Below are positions 1 through 8,089 of a stretch of DNA of 64,000 nt, piece after piece. Made by a program: the position numbers and the translations under genes. The DNA is from Streptomyces sp. TLI_146 (GTDB lineage: Bacteria > Actinomycetota > Actinomycetes > Streptomycetales > Streptomycetaceae), in the NCBI RefSeq assembly GCF_002846415.1, contig NZ_PJMX01000001.1, positions 7,006,001 through 7,070,000 of the forward strand, given 5' to 3'. Numbering within the stretch: position 1 is the stretch's first letter; every line of letters begins with the position of its first letter. The notes beneath the pieces are model-generated. The model did no database searches. It saw nothing but the letters and a program-made list of their open reading frames with translations, and was not told the DNA's origin.

Positions 1-557
1 CCGCGGCGGGCGTCTACGACTCGGTGACCGCCGTCCACGGAACCGGCGAACTCCTGGACGCGGTACGCCAGGTGTGGGCCTCCCTGGTGTCGCCCCGCAG
101 CGTGCGGCTGCGCCACCAGGTCGGGATCTCCCTCGACGACACCTACATGGGCGTGATCATCCAGGAGTACGTGCCCGCCTCGCTCGGCGGCGTCCTGGTG
201 ACCTGCGACCCGACCCGACGCGAGGACTTCCGCAACGTCTACCTCAACTGCTCGCCCGGCTCCCCGGAGCGGGTCGTCGAGGGCTCGGTCCTGCCGCAGC
301 AGTACCTGTACAACACCGTGGAGGGCGGCGGCCGGACCGTCGCCCTGGGCTCCTGGGGCGACGGACTGCCCGCCGCCACCCGCGCCCGGCTCGCGGACCT
401 CTCCCTGACGGGGCGGCTGCTGCAGTCCCACTTCAGCGGGTCCGACTGCGCCGGGTCCGACGGCGGGGCCGACGTGGACAGGCCGCTGGACATCGAGTGG
501 CTGATGACCGAGCGGGGCGACTTCCGGCTGGTCCAGATCCGCCCGTACGCGCTGTGA
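1..557 (+). CDS. PEP/pyruvate-binding domain protein, C-terminal part (5' end outside window)
   Basis: The reading frame is already open at base 3 and ends at a TGA at 555-557, so only about 185 C-terminal residues are present. They look like the end of the nucleotide/PEP-binding domain of PEP synthase, pyruvate phosphate dikinase or rifampin phosphotransferase-type proteins. An EY-V-A-x-x-GGVLVTCDP stretch precedes a closing DIEWLMTERGDFRLVQIRPYAL-like segment, the place where this family has D-I-E-W and Q-x-R-P. No swivelling phosphohistidine domain follows, so this is a stand-alone binding domain or a truncated architecture. The stop overlaps the GTG start of the next gene (GTGA), indicating coupling to an exporter. 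A role in a specialised-metabolite or resistance cluster to the left is inference. Confidence 0.6.
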   Translation, partial: AAGVYDSVTAVHGTGELLDAVRQVWASLVSPRSVRLRHQVGISLDDTYMGVIIQEYVPASLGGVLVTCDPTRREDFRNVYLNCSPGSPERVVEGSVLPQQYLYNTVEGGGRTVALGSWGDGLPAATRARLADLSLTGRLLQSHFSGSDCAGSDGGADVDRPLDIEWLMTERGDFRLVQIRPYAL

Positions 558-1912
558 TCCCGGGCCTGTCGGGTAAGCGGCCGGACACCGGCCTGACCCA
601 CACCGCCCGCCGGATCATCCACCTCAACTACGGATTCCAGCTCCTGTTCAACCTGCTGTGGTGGATGCCGGTCTTCTACGCGTACCAGAAGACGGCCGGG
701 CTCTCGGACAGCCAGATCTTCGGCATCCAGAGCATCTACTACGTGGCCTTCTGTCTGTTCGAGATCCCGACCGGGCTGATCGCCGACCGGATCGGCGCCC
801 GCAACTGCCTGCGGGCCGGGGCGGTGGTGATGACGGCGGCGAACCTGGCTCCGGTGGTCAGCGCCTCGTACACCGGCTTCCTGGTCCACTTCCTGGCCAT
901 CGCCCTGGGCCGTTCGCTCACTTCGGGAGCGGCGAGCGCGTACCTCTACGACGGTCTGCGGTCCGAGAAGTGCGACGACGAGCACTACCTGAAGGCGGAG
1001 GGCACCGCACGGGCCCTGGGGCTTGCGGCGAAGGTCGTGTGCTGGCCGCTGGTCGGGCCTTTGATGACGGTCGCCCACGCGGCCCCGTACGTGCTCAGCG
1101 CCGCCAGCGCCGCGGGCTCCCTGGCGTGCGCCGTCGCGCTGCCCCGGCTCGCGGGGGAGGGCGACGGTTCGGGCCGGGCGGCCGACAGGGGACGCAGGGG
1201 CGGCGCGTTCCTGCGGGACGCGGGCTCCGCGCTGCGCTGCGTCGCCTCCTCGCCGTGGCTGGCCCTGGTGATGGTGCAGGGCGTGGCGGTCTTCACGCTC
1301 TCCCGGATCTGCCAGGTCAACCTCTTCCAGCCGATCCTGCTGGACCACGGCATCGGGGAGGCCTCGCACGGCGGGGTGCTGGCCGCGATGACGGTGGCGG
1401 AGGCGGTCGCCTCGGCCCGCCCCCAGTGGCTGAGCCGTCGCCTGCCGCCGGTGGCCTGGGTCTCGATCCTCAGCCTGGTGCTCGCGGGCACGCTGGCGGC
1501 GATGACGCTCGGGGGCCCGTGGGCGGTCATCGCGCTGCTCTGCCTGTTCGCCGCCGCGACCGGCTTCGCGTACCCGGTCCAGCGCAAGCTGGTGAACGAC
1601 GCGGTACCGCCCGACGCCCCGCGCGCCACGCTGCTGTCGGTCGAGAGCATCGTGGACCGCGCGGTGTGCGCCCTGGCCGCGGTCGCCGTGGGCGCCTACC
1701 TCTCCGCCGGCCACCTGGACACCCTGCTGTGGCACAGCGCGCTGGCGACGGTGCTGCTGCTGGGGGTGTTCCAACTGCTGGTGCGCGGCGGGGCGGTGCA
1801 ACGGGACCGCTCCGGGGCCGGGCTCCCGGCCCAGGCCCCGGCCGCGGACGTCCGTGACGCCGGTGACACGGTCCCGCTGACGGGGGCCCGCGAGCGGCGG
1901 AACGACACGTAG
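554..1912 (+). CDS. MFS transporter
   Basis: A 452-aa polytopic membrane protein of the major facilitator superfamily. The GTG at 554 overlaps the upstream TGA (GTGA), which fixes the start; the same frame is open further upstream but only as a shadow of the preceding gene. It opens with HTARRIIHLNYGFQLLFNLL. Near residue 75 an FEIPTGLIADRIGARN segment corresponds to the MFS motif A in the loop between helices 2 and 3. Ten or more hydrophobic segments follow, with a charged central loop (around residues 205-220, GEGDGSGRAADRGRRGG) separating the two six-helix halves. The coupling to a PEP/pyruvate-binding protein suggests export of a product made or modified by that enzyme. The substrate is unknown. 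Confidence 0.8.
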   Translation: MIPGLSGKRPDTGLTHTARRIIHLNYGFQLLFNLLWWMPVFYAYQKTAGLSDSQIFGIQSIYYVAFCLFEIPTGLIADRIGARNCLRAGAVVMTAANLAPVVSASYTGFLVHFLAIALGRSLTSGAASAYLYDGLRSEKCDDEHYLKAEGTARALGLAAKVVCWPLVGPLMTVAHAAPYVLSAASAAGSLACAVALPRLAGEGDGSGRAADRGRRGGAFLRDAGSALRCVASSPWLALVMVQGVAVFTLSRICQVNLFQPILLDHGIGEASHGGVLAAMTVAEAVASARPQWLSRRLPPVAWVSILSLVLAGTLAAMTLGGPWAVIALLCLFAAATGFAYPVQRKLVNDAVPPDAPRATLLSVESIVDRAVCALAAVAVGAYLSAGHLDTLLWHSALATVLLLGVFQLLVRGGAVQRDRSGAGLPAQAPAADVRDAGDTVPLTGARERRNDT

Positions 1913-1934
1913 GAGCGGCGCGGGCCCGGACCGG

Positions 1935-2555
1935 TCAGCGGGACCGGCGGCCGAGGAGTTCGACGAGCCCGACCGGGAGGAAGGTGGGCCGATGGGACTG
2001 CCCGACCTGGTAGGGGACATAGCCCACGGAGGCGGCGACCTCGACCTCCTCGGCCGTCTCCGCCTGGTAGACGACATGGCAGCGCCCCGACTCGGCCTTC
2101 GCCCGCTGCCACAGGACAGGCGCCGGTTTGCGTTCCGCGTCGGTACGGGGAGTGAGGATCCGGTCGCCGAAGTCCCGCCAGGCGAAGGGCGCGGAACCCT
2201 TCCAGGCGGCGTCGACCTCCTGCTTGAGCCTGGCGGCACGCTCGGCGTCGGTGCTGCCCCAGGAGGGCGGAACGTTGGTGATCAGACCGATCCGGACGTG
2301 GTGCTCGCGCAGGGCACGCAGATACGAGGCGGCGCCGGTCTGATAGCCGATGCTGCCGTCGGCGGCGGTGTGGACGAGGGTTTCGCCCAGGTCGAAGTAG
2401 ACGACGGGGCAGGCGGGCGCGGCAGCGGTACGCGTCGGGGAGCCCGCGCCCTTGGGGGCGGCGGCACTCACCGGGGCGCAGAGACCGGCGGACACCAGGA
2501 CGGCACCCAGCGCGAGGCCCACCCGGCCCCAGCTCGTGGAGGCGGATCTGTTCAT
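1935..2555 (-). CDS. Exported HAD-like hydrolase
   Basis: About 206 aa. The N-terminus (MNRSAS, then a hydrophobic stretch GLALGAVLVSAGLCAPVSAAA) is a Sec signal peptide with an A-x-A cleavage site. The mature part contains VVYFDLGETLV, a haloacid-dehalogenase motif I in which the second Asp is Gly (D-x-G-x-T), as in several HAD subfamilies. It also has GLITNVPPSWG (motif II-like T/N) and a later conserved Lys region. ATG at 2555 is preferred over an in-frame GTG at 2567 because GAGAAGG lies about 12 bases before the ATG but abuts the GTG. Loss of the second Asp may mean altered acid catalysis. An extracytoplasmic phosphatase role is inferred only from the fold. Confidence 0.65.
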   Translation of the reverse strand: MNRSASTSWGRVGLALGAVLVSAGLCAPVSAAAPKGAGSPTRTAAAPACPVVYFDLGETLVHTAADGSIGYQTGAASYLRALREHHVRIGLITNVPPSWGSTDAERAARLKQEVDAAWKGSAPFAWRDFGDRILTPRTDAERKPAPVLWQRAKAESGRCHVVYQAETAEEVEVAASVGYVPYQVGQSHRPTFLPVGLVELLGRRSR

Positions 2556-2665
2556 GACGTGGGTCACCCTTCTCGTCGTACGCCGCGCACTGCGAGCGCA
2601 CTACGAGACTGCACAGTTGTCTGGGCCATGACACATGCCGCAGGAAACTTTCTCGCGCGCCGTCT

Positions 2666-2748
2666 CCCGGGCGCGTACGGGAGCGGGGTGCCGGGGGCCG
2701 AGGCGAATGCCGTCCGGCACCGTCCACCCGGGCGCGTACGGGAGCGGG
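2666..2748. repeat. Pair of 22-bp direct repeats
   Basis: The same 22-bp sequence beginning CCCGGGCGCGTACGGGAGCG occurs at 2666-2687 and 2727-2748, 61 bp apart. Each copy contains an inner dyad, CCCG...CGTACGGG. They lie between the HAD gene start and the PAP2 gene end. No function is evident. Confidence 0.7.
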
Positions 2749-2751
2749 CAG

Positions 2752-2781
2752 GACTCAGACTCGGACTCAGACTCAGACTCA
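2752..2781. repeat. Hexanucleotide tandem repeat (GACTCA)5 at a stop codon
   Basis: Five units of GACTCA (one with a G at the last base) run straight into the PAP2 phosphatase gene, so that its TGA stop (2779-2781, minus strand) lies inside the repeat. A one-base frame change would read Ser-Glu dipeptides through the array, so length changes here could alter the C-terminus. Confidence 0.75.
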
Positions 2782-4155
2782 GACCAGTTCGGGTTGCGGT
2801 TCCGGCCGGAGCGCCGGCGCGGCCTTCGGCTCCCACTCCCTGGTGGTCCGTACATAGCCATGGACCACCGAGCCCAGCGCCAGCAGGACAAGCGGTCCGA
2901 ACAGCCACGGGTGCTCGGCCATCTCCAACGGCAGATAGCGATAGGAGAGCAGCAGCGCCGAGAAGACCGCCGTGCCGTGCGCGACGAACCGCATGCCCGA
3001 CCGGTCCCAGCCGCGGTCGTACGTGCGCAGAGCCACCTCGATGGTGAGCGAGAACACCATGCCGGCGACGAGATCCACGCCGTAGTGGTAGCCGAAGCCC
3101 AGGGTGGCGCTGAGCGTGGCGATCAGCCAGAAGGCCCCCGCGTACCGCAGAAGCCTGGGGGCCTTGCGGGTGTGGATGAAGATCGCGGTGGCCCACGCCG
3201 TGTGCAGGCTGGGCATGCAGTTGCGCGGGGTGATCCCGTCGTACGGCACGGGGTGCGGGACGCTGATCGACGGCGGCGTGTGCGGCCACAGATTGACCAC
3301 CGCCCACTCCACGCCGCCGGTGCCGGAGGCGCCCGGTCCGTAGGCGAAGACCGGTCCGACGACGGGGAAGATCATGTAGAAGGCCGGCCCGAGGAGACCG
3401 ATCACCAGGAAGGTGCGCACCAGGTGGTGGCGCGGGAAGCGGCGCTCGGCCGCCACGTTGCGCAGCTGGTACAGCGCGACGACGATCGCGGCCACCGCGA
3501 GCTGGGCGTAGACCCAGCCGAGCACGGGGCTGCCGATCGGGTCGGTGGCCTGGAGGATGCGGCCCGCCACCCACGACGGGCTGCCCAGCGCGTGATCGGC
3601 CATGGCCACGTACGGGTCGAGCACGGTCGGGCGGGTCTTCGATGTGATGAGCAGCCAGGCGTCACCGGTCTTGCGGCCGGTCACCAGCAGCAGGCCGAGC
3701 CCGACGCCCTTCAGCAGCAGCACCCGTTCCCGGCCGGTGCGGCGCGCGATCGCGAAGACCGCGACGCCCAGCATCGCCCACAACGCCCCATTGCCGAACA
3801 AATGCCCCTCGGGCGTCTTGACGCCCGCCGCCCACCGCCCCAGCGCGAAGACGACGTCGATGCCGATCGCGGCACCGGCCGCGACGAACCGCTGCCGCCG
3901 GGTGAGCACCACCATCATCAACGCCAGGCCGCCGTAGAGCGGCCCCGGCTTGGGCGGAAAGATCAACTCCCGCGCCTGAAGGGTGAGCGGCCCCGCCCCA
4001 CCGGCATAGCGCCGGGCGACGACCTCCACCCCGACGAGAAACCCGAGGGTCACCACACCCGCCACGACCCACAGGATCACGCGTGGCTGACGCAGCTGGG
4101 CGAACTTGCTTCCGCGGTCTATTCGCGAGGACGTTTGCGGATCTATAGGTATCAA
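2779..4155 (-). CDS. PAP2-superfamily membrane phosphatase / inositol phosphotransferase-like
   Basis: About 458 aa with many hydrophobic helices. The C-terminal half carries the PAP2 (type 2 phosphatidic acid phosphatase) signature as in Aur1/Ipt1-like proteins: NCMPSLHTAWATAI (the SxxH element, near residues 325-340) followed by GYHYGVDLVAG, whose His and Asp complete the active site. The preceding N-terminal half is an additional multi-helix region. The enzyme should hydrolyse or transfer a lipid-linked or soluble phosphate at the membrane. The first available start is TTG at 4155 with no good ribosome binding site; a start at the GTG in PRVILWVV, about 27 residues in, is the alternative. 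A 15-bp tandem repeat lies just upstream and a hexamer repeat spans the stop. Confidence 0.75.
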   Translation of the reverse strand: MIPIDPQTSSRIDRGSKFAQLRQPRVILWVVAGVVTLGFLVGVEVVARRYAGGAGPLTLQARELIFPPKPGPLYGGLALMMVVLTRRQRFVAAGAAIGIDVVFALGRWAAGVKTPEGHLFGNGALWAMLGVAVFAIARRTGRERVLLLKGVGLGLLLVTGRKTGDAWLLITSKTRPTVLDPYVAMADHALGSPSWVAGRILQATDPIGSPVLGWVYAQLAVAAIVVALYQLRNVAAERRFPRHHLVRTFLVIGLLGPAFYMIFPVVGPVFAYGPGASGTGGVEWAVVNLWPHTPPSISVPHPVPYDGITPRNCMPSLHTAWATAIFIHTRKAPRLLRYAGAFWLIATLSATLGFGYHYGVDLVAGMVFSLTIEVALRTYDRGWDRSGMRFVAHGTAVFSALLLSYRYLPLEMAEHPWLFGPLVLLALGSVVHGYVRTTREWEPKAAPALRPEPQPELV

Positions 4156-4188
4156 TGGTTTGGGACCGATGTGTTGGATGCCGTGTGA

Positions 4189-4233
4189 GTGGATCGATCA
4201 CGCGTGGATCGACCACCCGTGGATCGATCACCC
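4189..4233. repeat. 15-bp tandem repeat, three copies
   Basis: Three back-to-back copies of GTGGATCGATCACCC (4189-4203, 4204-4218, 4219-4233), each differing by at most one or two bases. The core GATCGATC is palindromic. The array lies 34-78 bp upstream of the PAP2 gene start, a position suitable for a repeated operator, though no regulator can be named. Confidence 0.8.
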
Positions 4234-4543
4234 TTCGGAACTTCGGGTGGGTGATGCGGGGTGTATCGAGGGTCGATCATGCCATTGGGGTGGTGGGGGG
4301 TTTCCTCGCGGGCGCCCATGGGGGGTGCGCCCCCGCCGTTCCCCCGGCCGGTTGTCGGCCCGCTGCGGCGGAACGAAACCGGGCGCGGGGCGTCCAGCCC
4401 GCCATCTCGGCCAGCGCGGCCGTGGCTGCGGCTGCTACCGCTGCTCCCGCGAAGATCTGCGGGTTGCTGGCGGCGTCGAGGCGGCGAGGGCCGCGCTGCT
4501 GCTCAGGTGGCGTACGGCCGCGCTGCTGCAACCAGGCATGTTT

Positions 4544-4571
4544 AGGGGGCCACTGCTCGCAGTGGCCCCCT
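4544..4571. terminator. Perfect hairpin, probable terminator
   Basis: AGGGGGCCACTG at 4544-4555 is exactly complementary to CAGTGGCCCCCT at 4560-4571, with a CTCG loop. It lies downstream of the small gene ending at 4682 (minus strand), so it most likely ends that transcript. Confidence 0.65.
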
Positions 4572-4681
4572 GGACATCGTGCCCGGTGAGGCGCTGGCGC
4601 AAGGTACGGCGAACACGCGAGGGGTCGCCCCGCACCCTTCCCCCATGGTGGTCCGGTCGTCTCGACGAGTAGCCGACGGGG

Positions 4682-4825
4682 TCAGCGCTTCTTGGTCTTC
4701 CTCTTCTGCGGCGGGGTCCAGTCGCCTCTGTGCAGCTGGCAGCGGGAGTAGCCGATCATCGCCGGATTCTGGCAGCGCTTGCCGTTTTTGGTCTTGGTCG
4801 ATCCGCACTTGACCTGCTTTCCCAT
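4682..4825 (-). CDS. Small basic Cys/His (zinc-binding-like) protein, 47 aa
   Basis: A 47-residue, very basic protein starting at an ATG preceded by an excellent GGAGGAGG ribosome binding site (7-8 bases). The frame stays open upstream, but only this start has such a site. The spacing C-x10-C-x12-C-x2-H (K-C-G-S-T-K-T-K-N-G-K-R-C ... S-R-C-Q-L-H) resembles small zinc-binding treble-clef-like motifs found in phage and mobile-element proteins, where the ending is often R-C-x-x-H-G-G. The tail is Lys/Arg-rich (QKRKTKKR). A nucleic-acid-binding role is inference. It sits at the edge of the defence-like island. Confidence 0.6.
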   Translation of the reverse strand: MGKQVKCGSTKTKNGKRCQNPAMIGYSRCQLHRGDWTPPQKRKTKKR

Positions 4826-5064
4826 TCGTCCTCCTCCGTTTGAAGGAAGGTGCGCCACGTCGAGCCCATCGTCACCGACCGGGGGTACCCAGGGCGCTAC
4901 TCGCAGCCGCATTCGGCTGATTAGTTCTCCTTCATGCCTCAATGATGTCGTTTTGAGGCTGCGTTGATCGTGATGGGTATAACCGGCAGTCCTTTGCCGG
5001 GGAAGTGACCCCTGTTCCACCATTCCCCTTTTGAGTTCCTGGGGATTGATCCAGCCTTAAGTGA

Positions 5065-6903
5065 TTACAGATCATCGGTGTCATCAGCTGTGTCGAGGCT
5101 GATCCCGGGGGCGCCGGCGCTCGACTCATCGTCCAGGGTTGGCTTGCCCATCGCGGCCGAGATGCTGTCGAGCAGTGCCGTTCTGCGGGCTTCGAAGAAT
5201 CCGCCGAAGTCGTCGGCGGCCATGAGTCTCGGGTCGGCCAGGTGGGAGTGGACGCGTTCGTGCACGCTTTCGCGGGGGGTTTCCGCAGACTTGACCAGAC
5301 GGCCCAGGTAATCGGAAGGAGCTACCCCGCCGATGATTCGGTTGGTGCGGGCGGTTAATGGGGTCTTGTTGATGATGCAGTTGTAGTCGGCGGCGGCATA
5401 TCCGGCCTTTTCGCACCACGCCTTCGGGAAAATGTGGTGGATGTCGATGGATTCGTCGAAGTACCCGGTGACCTCCGCTTTCTCCCCGGTGCGCCAGTCC
5501 ACGGCCCCCGCCTTCAGCAGGAGCGCGTAGATGCCCTTGTAGGCGGCGCTGTTGCGGGTGCGGAGGGTCAGCAGGCGGCCGGGGGCGAACTGCGCGGCGG
5601 TGACGGTCCGGGGCTCTGTCGTGTCCTTGCGGATCCAGTCGACGACATCCGGCAGATCCTGGCTGAAGCGAGTTTCGGTCGCGCCGCCGTACAGCTCGCC
5701 GAACACACCGCACCAGTACCAGCGGGCGAGCTTGTGCTGTGCTCCGGCGCTCTGCGCGGCATCCCCGGCGACGGCCAGGATCGCGGCCAGCGGGATCAGC
5801 TGTGTTCCGTACGGGAGGAACTTCGTGTCGAAGAGGAACTGCTGGTGCAGGAACTTCGCCGCCGCCTTGAATCCGGCGATGACGGACGGCGCGAAGCGCA
5901 CGTAGTCGTCGAGGGAGAGAGCGAGCATGTCCTTGCGCTTGCATCCGATGCGCGGCAGCCGCTCCTCCTCGGTCCCGTGTTCAGCTTCGTGTCGGCGCCG
6001 CTCGGACGTGGCCAGCAGGGTGACTGCCTGGAGGAAGTCGGTGTTGGAGACCTCGCGAAGGATGCGGTACTCGGGTGCCTTCCAGGATGAGCGGCACTCC
6101 TGTTCCCAGTGGCTGCGCAGATCGAACTCGTCCGCCGCGTACGTGGCGGTGAGGAGTTCGAAGACGGTCAGAGTGACGCCGCCGGTGTTGACCTTCTCGA
6201 ACACCTGGCACACGGCTTGGCGCGGGGTCGTCTGGCCGAGCTCCAGGACCGGCACGTGGTAACGGTCGAAGGGACGGACGAACGCGTCGTGGAAGGCGCG
6301 CCACAGTGCGAGCTTCTCCTTGTCGCCGCCCCAGTGGGCGATGAACCCGTAGCCCCAGTCCCCGCCGTCGAAGACCGCGTGGAGCGGGAAGAGCTGAGCC
6401 TCGTACTCGCGCTCGCGAGTCGAGTAGTCCTCGACGACCTCGCCCCGGAAGTTGAGAACCTTGCGCGTCGCGGGCAGAAAGCGGATCGCCTCCTCGCGGT
6501 CGCCGTTCTCGTCCAGAGCCTGGAGCATGTCGGCGTAGAACCAGCCCGACACCTGCTGCTTGCGCGAGTCCTGGGTCACCACCGGGCCCTTCAGCTTCAA
6601 GGACTGGAACAGCGACGTCAGCCGCTGCTGTCCGTCGAGCACCAGCGAGTCGGGGGTGGGCTCACCGATCGGGGTGGCGCCTTCGATGGGCCGGTACTTG
6701 AACCGGACGTCGCCGCCCGCCCTGAGCAGCATGACAGTGCCGACGGGGTAGCTCAGCGAGATCGATGCGAGGAGGCTGGCGATGTTCGGATAGGGCCACA
6801 CCCATCCCCGCTGGAACTCCGGCAGTTGGGCCTTGCCCACTTCGACCTGCCGCAGCAGGTCCCGCAGCGGTCGCTTGTCGATGCTGAACGCTTCCTCGGC
6901 CAC
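5065..6903 (-). CDS. GmrSD-type DUF262 nuclease with C-terminal HNH (type IV restriction-like)
   Basis: 612 aa. The N-terminal DUF262 (ParB-like NTP-binding) domain shows QLPEFQRGWVWPYPN, the SYPVGTVML segment and the hallmark LDGQQRLTSLF (about residues 25-110). The C-terminal part carries SIDIHHIFPKAW (about residue 495), the D-x-H-H of a GmrD/DUF1524-like HNH nuclease. Members of this group cut modified DNA (GmrSD, BrxU) or form the nuclease of phosphorothioate-based systems (SspE). Start GTG 6903 was chosen because AAGGAG precedes it by 6 bases and the DUF262 fold begins right after; the longer open frame upstream is unsupported. It is divergent from an Mrr-like nuclease gene, consistent with a defence island. 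Which DNA modification it recognises cannot be read from the sequence. Confidence 0.8.
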   Translation of the reverse strand: MAEEAFSIDKRPLRDLLRQVEVGKAQLPEFQRGWVWPYPNIASLLASISLSYPVGTVMLLRAGGDVRFKYRPIEGATPIGEPTPDSLVLDGQQRLTSLFQSLKLKGPVVTQDSRKQQVSGWFYADMLQALDENGDREEAIRFLPATRKVLNFRGEVVEDYSTREREYEAQLFPLHAVFDGGDWGYGFIAHWGGDKEKLALWRAFHDAFVRPFDRYHVPVLELGQTTPRQAVCQVFEKVNTGGVTLTVFELLTATYAADEFDLRSHWEQECRSSWKAPEYRILREVSNTDFLQAVTLLATSERRRHEAEHGTEEERLPRIGCKRKDMLALSLDDYVRFAPSVIAGFKAAAKFLHQQFLFDTKFLPYGTQLIPLAAILAVAGDAAQSAGAQHKLARWYWCGVFGELYGGATETRFSQDLPDVVDWIRKDTTEPRTVTAAQFAPGRLLTLRTRNSAAYKGIYALLLKAGAVDWRTGEKAEVTGYFDESIDIHHIFPKAWCEKAGYAAADYNCIINKTPLTARTNRIIGGVAPSDYLGRLVKSAETPRESVHERVHSHLADPRLMAADDFGGFFEARRTALLDSISAAMGKPTLDDESSAGAPGISLDTADDTDDL

Positions 6904-7225
6904 GTCGGCTCCTTGGGGCTGCCCGTCACCACAGGTCCGCGCCCGCGGCTGGCTCTCTCGTGTCACCCAAAAACTACTGTCTGCCACGACGTCGGGTGCC
7001 GGAAATGCAAAACAGCAGGCCCTCCAGCAGGACTCGACAGGCTCGTGCCTTGGGGCAGACCGCGGCTGTTCGGTCCAGCCGAGGGCCATCGATCTCGGCG
7101 TCCAACCACCCTGCCTGAGACGGCGATCCGAGCCGACCTGACCATGGCCGACTCGCGCCCTTCTCCCGCTGTGCCGCCCTGCCCAGACTTCTGTACACGG
7201 ACCGGTGGGGGAGGGGGCTGCGACC
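6904..7225. other. Divergent intergenic region between two nuclease genes
   Basis: This 322-bp region must hold the promoters of the divergent DUF262 and Mrr-like genes. No palindromic operator, repeat or small gene with a ribosome binding site was recognised in it. Confidence 0.4.
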
Positions 7226-7945
7226 ATGGCGGGGCGTGGACGGGGTCGTGCGGCCGCTCGCCGCAGGCGGGAGGCGTTGCGGAAGTCGGTCGCGGTCGGC
7301 GGCTGTCTGATGCTGATCCTGGTGGTGGTGTTCTGGTCGGTGGTGTGGCCTTATGTGGTGTGGCCCTATGTCACAGGAGCCCTGCTCCTCAGCGGCATCG
7401 CAGTGACAGGCTGGCGGCTCTGGCGCACGGACCGGCTCGTACGCCGACGGGACCGTCTCTGGAGGCGGGAAGAGGCGGTGAAGTCCGGTCACCGGACACT
7501 TGCCGAGGTGGACGTGATGACCGGAACCGAGTTCGAGGACCTGGTCGCGAGCCTCTGCCGACGGGACGGGTGCACCGGCGTCCGGCGGGTGGGCGGTGCG
7601 AACGACAACGGCGCCGATGTCCTCGGGCGCCTCCCGGACGGACGGACCGTGGTGATCCAGTGCAAGCGCTATGCGCCGAGCAGCACCATCGCGAGCCGTG
7701 AGCTGCGCGATCTGCTGGGCGCCAAGGTGCACTTCGGGGCCGACCTGGCCGTGTTCGTCACGACGACGCGGTTCAGCCGCCCTTCCGAGAGGTTCGCCGT
7801 GCAGCACGGAATCCTCGCCGTACACCGGGATCACCTCGGGCTCTGGAACAACGGGGCCACCCTGCTGTCCCTGAGCGAGGTGAACGGCGGAGGGCAGGGC
7901 GACGCCCGTCATCGGGCGCGTTGGAGGCAGGCGTACGGGAAGTGA
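7226..7945 (+). CDS. Membrane-anchored Mrr-like restriction endonuclease
   Basis: 239 aa. The basic N-terminus (MAGRGRGRAAARRRR) is followed by two hydrophobic segments (about residues 24-42 and 44-62), placing the rest on the cytoplasmic side. From residue 95 an Mrr-type nuclease domain is visible: MTGTEFEDLVASLCRRDG, then GGANDNGADVLG with the conserved Asp, then VVIQCKRY, i.e. the D...(E/Q)-x-K signature of the PD-(D/E)XK fold. ATG 7226 is preferred over GTG 7205 because GGGGGAGGGGG lies about 8 bases upstream of it. Mrr proteins restrict methylated DNA; the membrane anchor is seen in several actinobacterial homologues. Divergent to the DUF262 nuclease and convergent with the helicase gene. 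Confidence 0.8.
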   Translation: MAGRGRGRAAARRRREALRKSVAVGGCLMLILVVVFWSVVWPYVVWPYVTGALLLSGIAVTGWRLWRTDRLVRRRDRLWRREEAVKSGHRTLAEVDVMTGTEFEDLVASLCRRDGCTGVRRVGGANDNGADVLGRLPDGRTVVIQCKRYAPSSTIASRELRDLLGAKVHFGADLAVFVTTTRFSRPSERFAVQHGILAVHRDHLGLWNNGATLLSLSEVNGGGQGDARHRARWRQAYGK

Positions 7946-7961
7946 GGGGGCTCCGGCCCCC
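7946..7961. terminator. Short GC hairpin between convergent genes
   Basis: GGGGG/CCCCC stem with a 6-base CTCCGG core directly after the Mrr-like gene stop; a weak candidate bidirectional terminator for the convergent nuclease and helicase genes. Confidence 0.4.
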
Positions 7962-8089
7962 GACGTCGGGGTGCATCCGCATCAGCATCAGCAGCGTGCG
8001 GCCAAGGTCCGTCGGCCCAGGGTGCCGGAGGGCCAGATGGAACCAGAGGGAAAGCGAGCGCCGAGTCAGATCATGGCCCGGGGCAGAGC

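Larger units (their letters stand above)
4156..4681. other. Gene-poor stretch upstream of the PAP2 gene
   Basis: Apart from the 15-bp tandem repeat and the hairpin at 4544-4571, no convincing gene was seen here. The open frames in this stretch have no recognisable protein features. Confidence 0.5.

Noticed and set aside
239-2239. Very long open frames opposite real genes (for example 666 aa on the minus strand here, and similar at 41829-45341 and 41990-45271)
   Set aside because: Composition is Arg/Gly/Pro/Ala-rich with no recognisable domains; they are GC-bias shadows of the genes on the other strand.
4277-4672. Possible small genes between the PAP2 gene and the 47-aa gene
   Set aside because: Open frames on both strands have no good ribosome binding site, no domain and a biased composition.
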